Source: Enterobacter mori LMG 25706 (lineage in GTDB: Bacteria > Pseudomonadota > Gammaproteobacteria > Enterobacterales > Enterobacteriaceae). From it: a stretch of DNA of 64,000 nucleotides. The stretch spans positions 246,524-310,523 of the forward strand of contig NZ_GL890776.1 of NCBI RefSeq assembly GCF_000211415.1, in the 5' to 3' direction. This document shows positions 35,079 to 42,790 of the stretch, piece after piece. The notes under the pieces are model-generated. The model was given only the letters and a program-made list of their open reading frames with translations. It did no database searches and was not told the DNA's origin. Position 1 is the first letter of the stretch. Each line of letters begins with the position of its first letter. The translations under genes and the position numbers were made by a program.

Positions 35079-35489
35079 ATGGTTGAGGTTGAGGTAATAA
35101 AAATGAAGTATCCAGGCGCAGATGCCTGGCAAATGGGTGACAGCCCGGAACTCGCCAGCGAGCTTGCGGACCTGATCAAAAAAGGGATCAAAACGGCCTC
35201 TTGCGGATCTTTTGCCTCTTTCCAGCAGGAGGATTCTGCCCTGAAGATTGGGAGTTATAACATTATTCTTGATGGCCAGAATGTTCCGGTCTGTGTGATC
35301 AGACTGGTTTCATTGCGGCTTGTGCGCTTTTCTGATGTGACTGAGGCGTTCGCCCGCAAAGAAGGTGAAGGGGATTTAAGCCTTGAATACTGGCAGAAAG
35401 AGCATCAGAGATTTTTCAGCCGCGAAGGTCATTTTTCTGAAGATATGGAGTTGATCGCAGAAGAGTTTGAAGTGGTTGAGATCCTGTAG
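35079..35489 (+). CDS. ASCH-domain protein
   Basis: A 136-residue protein of the ASCH/PUA-like fold: YPGADAWQMGDSPELASELADLIKKGIKTAS gives the typical GxKxxT-type strand, and the end EYWQKEHQRFFSREG is conserved in the family. ASCH proteins bind RNA or modified nucleosides; E. coli YqfB is an amidohydrolase of this fold. No neighbour suggests a partner. The ATG at 35079 is preceded by GAAGGGATTTCA. Confidence 0.85.
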   Translation: MVEVEVIKMKYPGADAWQMGDSPELASELADLIKKGIKTASCGSFASFQQEDSALKIGSYNIILDGQNVPVCVIRLVSLRLVRFSDVTEAFARKEGEGDLSLEYWQKEHQRFFSREGHFSEDMELIAEEFEVVEIL

Positions 35490-35533
35490 AACAGAGTAAA
35501 CGGATTGACGTTCATCAATTTCCATTCATATCA

Positions 35534-35560
35534 ATGTCCGCTTCAGGCACGAAGCCGACA
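35534..35560. repeat. Diverged variant-A hairpin
   Basis: ATGTCCGCTTCAGGCACGAAG followed by CCGACA; same family as 21323, 32279 and 36921 with a changed right arm. Confidence 0.6.
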
Positions 35561-35577
35561 GTCAAAGTAGATATTTT

Positions 35578-35982
35578 TCATGGTTGTCCGTGCATTTCCC
35601 ACCGGGCAGAACTCATGTCGTCGTAAACATGCTGGTTAGTAAATGATGGGAATTTTGCTTGCCTGGAGGCTTCAGCTAAAGCACGGCAGTAATCCTTATC
35701 TCCACTCTTTATGATGAAATTCTGCAAGGTGCCGTCCATATTGAAATCCAGATGCACATTACATCTTTTCCCACTCCAGGCTCGGGGTTTGGTCAGTGCT
35801 GCATCGAGTGCTTTTTTTATACCTGATGCTTGTTCGCCATAAATGTCTTTATCGGTTACTTTTCCTGAACGTTTGTAAGAGCACGAATCAAGAGCGCTTT
35901 TCTTCTGGCAATCTTTTGGGGTTAATGGAGTGCAACCAGCAATGGTTGCTACCATTGCTACCAGCATCAAGATTTTGGTCAT
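35578..35982 (-). CDS. Lipoprotein with a TolA C-terminal-like domain
   Basis: 134 residues. A lipobox (TIAGC, Cys17) and a short linker precede a domain that matches domain III of TolA: GIKKALDAALTKPRAWSGKRCNVHLDF with the paired Cys (GKRC ... DYC) that form the TolA-III disulfide. TolA-III binds TolB, Pal-associated partners, colicins and filamentous phage g3p. A free lipoprotein carrying only this domain could compete for those ligands. The start MTKIL was chosen at the lipoprotein signal; a longer N-terminus would bury it. Confidence 0.82.
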   Translation of the reverse strand: MTKILMLVAMVATIAGCTPLTPKDCQKKSALDSCSYKRSGKVTDKDIYGEQASGIKKALDAALTKPRAWSGKRCNVHLDFNMDGTLQNFIIKSGDKDYCRALAEASRQAKFPSFTNQHVYDDMSSARWEMHGQP

Positions 35983-36202
35983 GTCTAAGTCCGTTTCTGA
36001 TTTTCCAAAAGTATCGATACGCACCGATGAATCGGGGCATTATGGCACGAAAATCAGAGAGGGGGGCTTGTTGGCTCACACTCCCCCAATTTTAAGGGGG
36101 ACAGGCTTGAAAATTGCAGGAAAAATCAGCCTGGGCGCAGTAAGATTAATGTTGCGCTAGCTCCCTAGACCGTTTGCTGTATTGAGCTACGCTTAAATAT
36201 GA

Positions 36203-36230
36203 ACGTCGGCTAAGAGCGAACAGCAGACGC
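36203..36230. repeat. Diverged variant-B hairpin
   Basis: ACGTCGGCTAAGAGCGAACAG followed by CAGACGC, related to 20793-20817 (shared AAGAGCGA centre). Confidence 0.4.
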
Positions 36231-36272
36231 TAGTGTTCAACCGTCGTCTACTTAATTTTGCCATTATCCTTT

Positions 36273-36776
36273 TCAAACGGACGATATTCTTCTGAGAATT
36301 ACATCGACACATTCTGGTGCTGATAAAATTGCTGTATCTAATTGCAAATGCTCTCGTTCCCATGGTTCATAGTTACGGCGTTGTACTTGTTCCCAGTCAG
36401 GGAGGGTTAACCCCGGGATATCTGAGATTCTGTTCTCCACACGATAACGATGCTGTGTCATATCTGAACAGAGTATTTCAACTTCTAAGAACGGAACATT
36501 TAACGATATCGCTATATCGCGGAAATTATTACGTATCAGATTGATATCATTAACCGAATCGGTGACAACAGTAGCGCCTAACTGTAGATTTTCACGCGCC
36601 AACTCATAAAGAACAAAATAACCCTCAGGGCCAATTTTTTTGTTCTGTTCAGATGCTGAACGAATCGCCTGCTCAACCGTATCAACCCGTAGATACACAC
36701 CATTAATTTTTTGGGATAACAATTTTGCAACTGTACTTTTACCGCTACCAGGTAAACCATTAAATATAATTAACAT
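36273..36776 (-). CDS. P-loop kinase-like AAA protein
   Basis: A 167-residue small P-loop protein with Walker A GLPGSGKST (residues 7-15), a DTVEQAIR lid-like segment and VVTDSVND at the second strand, as in nucleoside/chloramphenicol-type kinases (AAA_33 group). The substrate is unknown; it may phosphorylate a small molecule or act on an antibiotic. DNA here is AT-rich. It starts at MLIIFNG. No partner gene. Confidence 0.82.
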   Translation of the reverse strand: MLIIFNGLPGSGKSTVAKLLSQKINGVYLRVDTVEQAIRSASEQNKKIGPEGYFVLYELARENLQLGATVVTDSVNDINLIRNNFRDIAISLNVPFLEVEILCSDMTQHRYRVENRISDIPGLTLPDWEQVQRRNYEPWEREHLQLDTAILSAPECVDVILRRISSV

Positions 36777-37126
36777 AATTTATCCATTGATGGTTGAGCT
36801 AAAATTATACCTTTTTATATACACCCTGAGTATTTCTAATATTTGGGAAGTTCTGTATAGATAAACCTTAAATCAGATTTGAGAATTATTACAGTATTTG
36901 AACAACGATTGCATTAATCGATGTCCGCTTCTGGCACAAAGCGGATAGATTCGGCAGATCGGTAACAATTGTCCAACAAAAATGCCAGCAATCCGTTGCC
37001 CTGGAAAGTAATCCGATAACATCCGCTCCTTCGGATAAAGAAAATATCTGCTACCGATTCACTTCTTGCTTTTCCTTCGCGGCTAAGCTTGCTCTCAGCA
37101 CGAGATAACCGGGTGGGGCAGTGCGG
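36777..37126. other. Gene-free stretch before the TetR gene
   Basis: About 350 bases. It contains one variant-A hairpin (36921-36947) and the small dyad ATCCG-CTCCTT-CGGAT (37021-37035) downstream of the TetR stop on the minus strand. No gene supported. Confidence 0.55.
36921..36947. repeat. Variant-A hairpin
   Basis: ATGTCCGCTTCTGGCACAAAG followed by CGGAT; same family as 21323-21348 and 32279-32306. Confidence 0.65.
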
Positions 37127-37717
37127 TCACTGCTGCAACACGCCACTGACCAACAGGGTGAAAACCTCAATCGCTTTGGGCAATGCCTGCTTCGGATCGT
37201 CACTCGCGGCCACCCACTGGGCGGCATTCAGTGCGGCACCATTTAATAACCAGGCGGTGGCATCAACGTCTACCGGTTTGATGACGCCACGTTCAATCAG
37301 GTCTGAAAGGCTTTCGCGAGTGGCGTCGAGGCAGGTATTCTGACTTGGCCATTTTGTCGGATCCCCAAGAAAAGCTGGGCCATCAAGCAGAACGATACGC
37401 CGGACTTCTTCATCCAGCGCCATCTTGATATAAGCTATCCCTTCGGCCAGAAGCTTTTGCTGGTCATCACCGGATTGCGCCGCTGCATGTTTGGCGCCTT
37501 GCGCCATTTCAGAATCAATCTGGGTCACCACCGCGGCAAGTAACCCTTTTTTATCCCCAAAATTATGGTAGAGGGCGCCACGCGTCAGGCCGACGCTGGC
37601 GGTCAAATCATCCATCGAAGCTGCCGCAAATCCTTTTTCAGCGAAGGCTTTTCGTGCAGCCGCAATCAACTTTGTGCGGGTTTCTTCCATCGTTTCGGCG
37701 CGGCGTTTGGCTGCCAT
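37127..37717 (-). CDS. TetR-family repressor divergent from ridA
   Basis: A 196-residue TetR regulator. The helix-turn-helix is ASMDDLTASVGLTRGALYHNFGDKKGLL (residues 33-60) and a variable ligand domain follows. It is divergent from a RidA-family gene, and the 140-base gap holds two copies of a 17-bp palindrome that also overlap TTGACA elements. Self-repression and repression of ridA are therefore likely. The ligand is unknown. Confidence 0.92.
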   Translation of the reverse strand: MAAKRRAETMEETRTKLIAAARKAFAEKGFAAASMDDLTASVGLTRGALYHNFGDKKGLLAAVVTQIDSEMAQGAKHAAAQSGDDQQKLLAEGIAYIKMALDEEVRRIVLLDGPAFLGDPTKWPSQNTCLDATRESLSDLIERGVIKPVDVDATAWLLNGAALNAAQWVAASDDPKQALPKAIEVFTLLVSGVLQQ

Positions 37718-37754
37718 ACGGGCTCCTTATCCTGTACGCCGCGCAGGATGTTTG

Positions 37755-37771
37755 ACATACGCGGCGTATGT
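37755..37771. promoter_or_regulatory. TetR operator O1 (ACATACGCGGCGTATGT)
   Basis: A 17-bp palindrome with a central G, preceded by TTGACA (37753-37758). The second copy is centred 29 bases away, about three helical turns. Confidence 0.75.
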
Positions 37772-37783
37772 GTGATTAAGTTG

Positions 37784-37800
37784 ACATACGCCGCGTATCT
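37784..37800. promoter_or_regulatory. TetR operator O2 (ACATACGCCGCGTATCT)
   Basis: Second copy of the operator, palindromic core ATACGC-C-GCGTAT, overlapping a second TTGACA (37782-37787) that could be the -35 of ridA. Confidence 0.75.
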
Positions 37801-37857
37801 TAATTCATTTATGGATGCCACGCATCCGCTGTTGCACATCCAAAGAAAGGATATGTT

Positions 37858-38253
37858 ATGAACCAACCGAAACCTGTTTTCCCTGCAAATCGCCACGCAC
37901 TCTATGAACAGCATGGTTATTCCGCAGCGATCCGCTCTGGTGATTTACTGTTTGTTTCCGGACAGGTGGGTAGCCGGGAGGACGGTACACCCGAGCCCGA
38001 CTTTACTACGCAGGTAGAGCGTGCTTTCGAGAATCTCAAGGCTACGCTTGCCGCCGCGGGATGCACGTTTGACGATCTTATCGATGTGACCACCTTTCAT
38101 ACCGATCCGGAGAATCAATTTCCAGCCATTATGCAGGTGAAAAGCAGCATTTTCCCGAAGCCCCCGTATCCGAACTGGACAGCCGTGGGGGTTAACTGGC
38201 TTGCAGGATTTGATTTTGAGATAAAGGTTATCGCCCGCATTCCTGAACATTAA
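37858..38253 (+). CDS. RidA/YjgF-family protein
   Basis: A 131-residue member of the Rid family (trimeric enamine/imine deaminase fold). Signature segments GDLLFVSGQVGSREDG and VTTFHTDPENQF are present. Archetypal RidA hydrolyses 2-aminoacrylate; subfamilies outside RidA vary, and the usual catalytic Arg near residue 105 is not evident in the PYPNWTAVGVNWLAG segment, so activity is uncertain. SD AAAGGA precedes the ATG by 7 bases. Controlled by the divergent TetR gene. Confidence 0.88.
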   Translation: MNQPKPVFPANRHALYEQHGYSAAIRSGDLLFVSGQVGSREDGTPEPDFTTQVERAFENLKATLAAAGCTFDDLIDVTTFHTDPENQFPAIMQVKSSIFPKPPYPNWTAVGVNWLAGFDFEIKVIARIPEH

Positions 38254-38317
38254 GAAGGCAAACGATGCACAGAGATATCAAGAGAAACGATATCTCACCG
38301 ATCCGGAATGGCTACTC

Positions 38318-38569
38318 TTAACTGTTTTTGGATTCAGTCATTAGCAGCCTGACAATTCTGTCTATCATAAAAGGCGCAGCCTGATTAAGCTCCCGATCGC
38401 TTAATAGCTTCGCGGCAACGCTTAATGCGAAACGGTGAACGGCATCATTGTTCTCTACGCACGCCGTGCGGCCGCGATCTTCATTCGCGTGAATGACGTT
38501 GGATAATTCGCGAATGTTACGCACTGGGGCCGCTGGGCTGTGCCTGTCCGGAAATGGGATAACTGCCAT
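38318..38569 (-). CDS. Uncharacterised 83-residue protein
   Basis: Small soluble protein, helical in the C-terminal half (AVHRFALSVAAKLLSDREL), of unknown family. GGAG precedes the ATG by a short spacing. It lies divergently from the second TetR gene, with a strong palindrome (38606-38625) 37 bases upstream of its start, so it is probably under the same TetR regulator. Confidence 0.65.
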   Translation of the reverse strand: MAVIPFPDRHSPAAPVRNIRELSNVIHANEDRGRTACVENNDAVHRFALSVAAKLLSDRELNQAAPFMIDRIVRLLMTESKNS

Positions 38570-38605
38570 ACACTCTCCACTACAGGGATATGTTTTGAAG
38601 TGAAA

Positions 38606-38625
38606 CCATCCTAGTAGTAGGATGG
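38606..38625. promoter_or_regulatory. Candidate TetR operator (CCATCCTA-GTAG-TAGGATGG)
   Basis: Perfect 8-bp arms around GTAG, between the 83-residue protein gene and the TetR gene. The core CCTAGTAGTAGG resembles the palindrome at 39476-39489. Confidence 0.65.
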
Positions 38626-38778
38626 GGTGGTGTCAATGATATCAGGCGGCTTTTTCCCGTTGGCCCTTTGCGGGCCCGGCTATTTGACATTCTTGTTGCC
38701 GCTCAGTAGGTTGTCCCGGCGGGACGCGCCTGTCACAGACAGCACATTTTTTCACTGGATTGAACACTGGAGCGTGAA

Positions 38779-39363
38779 ATGATCGAACGTTCGCCGAAAG
38801 CGCGCGAAATTATGGCAAATACGAGGCAGCTGCTCACAACGGGTGGGTACAAAAGCTTTAGCTATGCCGATCTTGCGGAGCGCGTGGGTATCCGCAAAGC
38901 CAGTATCCACCATCATTTTCCGGGCAAAGAAGATTTAGTCAAAGCTGTAGTGCAGGAATACCGTGCAGAAGCACGGAGTGGCATGGAAGCGATGGATCGC
39001 CAAACCAACGATCCTCTGATCAAAGTGAAAGGCTATGCTGATTTCTGGTCGGCCTGTATTAAAGAGGGGGCTTCACCATTTTGTATCTGTGTGATGCTGG
39101 CCGTTGAACTTCCGACCTTACCTGCAGATATTGCCGCAGAAGTGACCGGCCATTTTAACGATCTCTCTGACTGGCTGACCGCAGTACTGAGTGCTGGCGA
39201 AGCGCAAGGCGTTTTCACTCTCAGCGAAAGTGCCGAAGTCGAAGCCAGGGCTCTCATGGCGGGCATGCATGGTGCCATGCTGGCAGCCCGGGCGTTTAAT
39301 AATCCGCACGTCTTTGAGCAGATTGCCTATCCACTGATCGATAAGGTTCTCACCGCAGCCTGA
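38779..39363 (+). CDS. TetR-family regulator of the catalase/cytochrome operon
   Basis: A 194-residue TetR regulator. The helix-turn-helix is SYADLAERVGIRKASIHHHFPGKEDLV (residues 34-60). The C-terminal domain includes SPFCICVMLAVE, with two Cys that could sense oxidants or electrophiles; this is inference. It sits between two related palindromes and upstream of the DUF308-catalase-cytochrome b561 genes, all on the same strand. A GCCCGG/CCGGGC hairpin follows its stop. Confidence 0.9.
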   Translation: MIERSPKAREIMANTRQLLTTGGYKSFSYADLAERVGIRKASIHHHFPGKEDLVKAVVQEYRAEARSGMEAMDRQTNDPLIKVKGYADFWSACIKEGASPFCICVMLAVELPTLPADIAAEVTGHFNDLSDWLTAVLSAGEAQGVFTLSESAEVEARALMAGMHGAMLAARAFNNPHVFEQIAYPLIDKVLTAA

Positions 39364-39368
39364 AGGAC

Positions 39369-39387
39369 GCCCGGTTATTGACCGGGC
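39369..39387 (+). terminator. Hairpin after the TetR gene
   Basis: GCCCGG-TTATTGA-CCGGGC, 6 bases after the stop; a weak T-run lies further on. Confidence 0.5.
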
Positions 39388-39475
39388 TGTGCCTGTTTTC
39401 AACACGTCTTTCACTTTCCCGCGCCTTGACGATCCTTTTGTAACGGTTAGCGTAAAACATATTGATCTTTTATCT

Positions 39476-39489
39476 ACCTACTAGTAGGT
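39476..39489. promoter_or_regulatory. Candidate TetR operator ACCTACTAGTAGGT
   Basis: A perfect 14-bp palindrome in the promoter region of the DUF308 gene, 65 bases before its start. Confidence 0.7.
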
Positions 39490-39553
39490 TTGTTGTCGGG
39501 TGAGGCATGCTACGCTGCTTCGTTTGTTAAATATGCCAGGTTAAGAGGTCTAT

Positions 39554-40126
39554 ATGTCCGACACTATCCACCACGGGAATCAGCAGAACTGGCTACAACA
39601 GTATTATTTTATCCGGACGGCTTTCTCCGTTTTATGGGTTATTGCCGTGTTCACCGCTGGCCTGTCTTCGCCTGTTGGCGCATCGATTTTGCTCATTCTT
39701 TACCCCGCATGGGATGCAATGGCGAATTATATTGATGCAAGAAAAAGCGGGGGATTTGGCCGCAACCGGATGCAGACCGTTAATATTATCGTTAGCGTTA
39801 TAACAACGCTGGCCGTCGTGTTGGCTCTTAAAAGCAATATAAATGATGTCATTCGGGTATTCGGCTGCTGGGCGATATTATCCGGTCTGCTGCAGCTGGG
39901 CGCGGCAACACAGCGCTGGAAACATTATGGTGCGCAATGGAGCATGATATTAAGTGGCGCACAGTCTGCACTTGCAGGCGCGTTTTTTATCTATCAGGCC
40001 CGGACGCCTGAGCCACCGTCAGTAGCAAATATCGCGGGGTATGCTGCGTTTGGTGCCGTCTATTTTTGCCTGTCAGCCCTGACGTTAACATTCCGAAAAA
40101 AAAGAGAAGCGAAACGGTCATGCTGA
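39554..40126 (+). CDS. DUF308 (HdeD-like) membrane protein
   Basis: A 190-residue inner-membrane protein with about six helices arranged in pairs, as in HdeD/DUF308 proteins. HdeD contributes to acid resistance at high cell density; the role here is unknown. AAGAGGT lies 5 bases before the ATG. It is the first gene after the ACCTACTAGTAGGT operator and is followed by a catalase-like gene after 72 bases, so probably the operon leader gene. Confidence 0.82.
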   Translation: MSDTIHHGNQQNWLQQYYFIRTAFSVLWVIAVFTAGLSSPVGASILLILYPAWDAMANYIDARKSGGFGRNRMQTVNIIVSVITTLAVVLALKSNINDVIRVFGCWAILSGLLQLGAATQRWKHYGAQWSMILSGAQSALAGAFFIYQARTPEPPSVANIAGYAAFGAVYFCLSALTLTFRKKREAKRSC

Positions 40127-40198
40127 TTTCAGGCACGACGCGTCATCACCCCCTGCACGTTTCGTTTTGACATATCGTGAGCAGAATGAGTTAACAAT

Positions 40199-41254
40199 AT
40201 GAACAGTAAAGTACATTTAAACAGACAAACGGTTGTACGTCTGGCGCTGGTCGCAATTATTCCCCTGATCCTTTTTTTATTATTCCTGTGGACTGGCGGT
40301 TGGCTGACGCCTCAACGTCTGACGTCGGATAAGCTCGTTGATGTATTACAGCAGTCGGGTGGAGTACATAAAGGCTATCGCCGTAATCATGCTAAAGGCA
40401 TGTGTGTGCTGGGCTCGTTTATCTCGAACGGGAATGCCAGTGTGCTTTCACGTTCCTCCCTGTTCAGCAAAGGTGAAACCGCTGTCACAGGACGTTTTGC
40501 CATTGCGGGCGGGGATCCGGCTGCACCGGATTATGTCGTGCCCGTTCGGAGTATGGCGCTCTCCTTTCAGCAGTCGAATGGTGAGCAGTGGCGCACCGGT
40601 ATGAACGCCATGCCATTTTTCCCCGTCAGTTCCGTTGAGAGTTTTTATGAACTCCAGACGGCCACTCTGCCGGATGCCGCAACCGGAAAACCGAACCCGG
40701 AAAAATTACGTTCCTTTGTCATGAACCATCCGGAAATAAAACCGTTTTTTGTGTGGGCAAAGCAATACATACCCTCCTCAAGCTGGGCCAGCGATCGCTT
40801 TAACAGCCTGAATGCTTTTCGCCTGATTGATAAGGCGGGCCATGAACAATTGGTACGCTGGAGCATGGTGCCACATGCCGGGTTTACTCCCATAAGCGAT
40901 GCCGATAAACAGAACAGCGATTTCCTGCAACAGGATCTTCAGCATCGTCTGGAGCAGGGCGCGCTGAAATGGGATTTAGTGTTCACGCTTGCTCAGGCAG
41001 GTGATAAAGGCGACGACGCCACCAGGGCATGGCCAGCCGACAGGAAAACGATTAATGCCGGAACGTTAGTCTTAAACAAGGCTATCCCTCAACAGCAGGG
41101 CCCCTGTAATGACATCAACTATGACCCGTTGATTTTACCCGACGGTATGGCACCGTCCGCTGACCCGATACTTAACGCACGCTCATCGGCGTATGCCAAA
41201 TCCTATAACCTGCGCACCCATGAACAGGCGCAACAGAAGGGAGAGACGTTATGA
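40199..41254 (+). CDS. Membrane-anchored catalase-family peroxidase (SrpA-like)
   Basis: A 351-residue small catalase-type heme peroxidase with an N-terminal helix (about residues 13-31) that anchors or exports it. The distal-His segment GYRRNHAKGMCVLGSF and the proximal segment NARSSAYAKSYNLRT (proximal Tyr) are typical of the SrpA subgroup. The start has only a weak ribosome-binding site. It overlaps the cytochrome b561 gene by 4 bases (ATGA), so the b-type cytochrome is its likely electron donor. Confidence 0.88.
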   Translation: MNSKVHLNRQTVVRLALVAIIPLILFLLFLWTGGWLTPQRLTSDKLVDVLQQSGGVHKGYRRNHAKGMCVLGSFISNGNASVLSRSSLFSKGETAVTGRFAIAGGDPAAPDYVVPVRSMALSFQQSNGEQWRTGMNAMPFFPVSSVESFYELQTATLPDAATGKPNPEKLRSFVMNHPEIKPFFVWAKQYIPSSSWASDRFNSLNAFRLIDKAGHEQLVRWSMVPHAGFTPISDADKQNSDFLQQDLQHRLEQGALKWDLVFTLAQAGDKGDDATRAWPADRKTINAGTLVLNKAIPQQQGPCNDINYDPLILPDGMAPSADPILNARSSAYAKSYNLRTHEQAQQKGETL

Positions 41255-41790
41255 AACAGGCCGTCTATTTTCATCCGGCTCTGCGCGTCCTGCACTGGCT
41301 GATGGCCGCAGCCACTCTCATGATGTTGTTTATCGGTGTTGCGATGGTCTCGACCGTCTCCTCCGCGCACAGCTTGCTGGTGTCGATCCACAAGCCTCTC
41401 GGGGTGATGATATTGCTTCTGGTCATCGGGCGATTATGGCTGCGATTCACGACGGCCAAGCCCCCGTTGCCAGCGTCCATTCCGGCCTGGCAGCGCGGTA
41501 TGGCCCATCTCTCGCATTGGATGCTCTATCTGATGATGGTGGCCCAGCCGCTGATAGGTTGGGCAATGCTCTCAGCAGCAGGGTATCCCGTCACGCTAGG
41601 TAACGGCATCGTTCTGCCGCCGATCATGGACATCAATAATGATCGGTATGCGATACTGCGGCCGCTTCATACCTGGGTTGCCCTGGCGTTATTCGCGATG
41701 ATAATGCTTCACCTTGCCGCTGCGCTGCTTCACGCTTTCGTACTGCGTGACGGTGTCTTCAGCAGTATGACTGGCCACCGTAAACCCTAG
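41251..41790 (+). CDS. Cytochrome b561
   Basis: Inner-membrane di-heme cytochrome b561 (YodB/CybB type), 179 residues and four helices. Candidate heme ligand His are in RVLHWLMAA, SIHKPLG, HLSHWMLY and RPLHTWVA. It passes electrons from quinol and is translationally coupled to the preceding catalase-like peroxidase. It ends 3 bases from the stop of the convergent LysR gene. Confidence 0.9.
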   Translation: MKQAVYFHPALRVLHWLMAAATLMMLFIGVAMVSTVSSAHSLLVSIHKPLGVMILLLVIGRLWLRFTTAKPPLPASIPAWQRGMAHLSHWMLYLMMVAQPLIGWAMLSAAGYPVTLGNGIVLPPIMDINNDRYAILRPLHTWVALALFAMIMLHLAAALLHAFVLRDGVFSSMTGHRKP

Positions 41791-41792
41791 GC

Positions 41793-42662
41793 TCATGCTG
41801 TCGCCGTGGCGGGATCGGCAAGCATCGTATCGGCGATATCCATCATGACCCGCAGGCGATCCATATGCCGGAGATCGGAGTGACACCCTACCCAGATATC
41901 TTTGGACGGCGGTGGCTCCGGCATGCTAATGGCCTGCAACCCGGTGATGGCATCACCCAGTGGACGCGGTAATACGGCGATGCCCATCCCCCGACTGCAC
42001 ATCTGCGCCTGCACGGCCCGGCTGGTGCTGGTGAAGACGCGCGGGGAATGTGGGAACCTGTCCAGCAGCCAGGCCACGTCAGAAAAGTGGGATTGGGCCG
42101 TATTCATCAGAATCAGCCCCACTGCGGCCGGGTCGTGTCGGGCGATATCGGCGATGTCTGGCGTCCCGTAAAGCGCATAGGGAATGCGCATCAGGCGGCG
42201 CTGGACAATATCGGGTTCGGTAAAGGGCACGATGCGAAACGCAATGTCGGCATCACGTCGCGACAGATTGAGTAAGCGGTAGCTCGCGATAAGTTCAGGG
42301 ACAATCGCCGGATGACGACGCGTCAGCTCGCTCAGGACAGGCGCCAGAACATAGTTCGCAAACCACTCTGCTGACGATATCCGTAAGAGGCCTTCAAGAC
42401 GGTCGTGATTTCCTGCCAGGCGTCGTTCCATCGCCAGCGCGGAGTTTTCTACCGCTTCTGCCAGCTTCAGAACCCTGTCGCCCGCGTCGGTCAGGACCAG
42501 GCCCTCCTTGGTCCGGCGAAAGAGGGCTTGCTGAGCCTCATCCTCAAGCGCCTTTATCCGGCGACCCACCGTAGGATGGCTCACGCCAAGGCTTCGGGCC
42601 GCTTCGCCGAAAGAGCGCTTACGCATAACTGCAAGAAATACCCGGACATCACCCCATTCCAT
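41793..42662 (-). CDS. LysR-family regulator divergent from an SDR gene
   Basis: A 289-residue LysR-type regulator with N-terminal helix-turn-helix (FLAVMRKRSFGEAARSLGVSH) and effector domain. It is divergent from the SDR oxidoreductase/MFS/RidA genes across a 128-base gap, so these are the likely targets. The ATG (MEWGDVRVF) is clear. Effector unknown. Confidence 0.92.
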   Translation of the reverse strand: MEWGDVRVFLAVMRKRSFGEAARSLGVSHPTVGRRIKALEDEAQQALFRRTKEGLVLTDAGDRVLKLAEAVENSALAMERRLAGNHDRLEGLLRISSAEWFANYVLAPVLSELTRRHPAIVPELIASYRLLNLSRRDADIAFRIVPFTEPDIVQRRLMRIPYALYGTPDIADIARHDPAAVGLILMNTAQSHFSDVAWLLDRFPHSPRVFTSTSRAVQAQMCSRGMGIAVLPRPLGDAITGLQAISMPEPPPSKDIWVGCHSDLRHMDRLRVMMDIADTMLADPATATA

Positions 42663-42790
42663 GCCAGTCTCTCACCGTACAAAAATGAACATTGAATATA
42701 CAAAAGTGGCAGTTCTAAAACAACTTTGTCGATATCAATATGACCTTCTCAACCACACCGCCACGGGCGGCAAATCAGGAAGCTGAAGAC

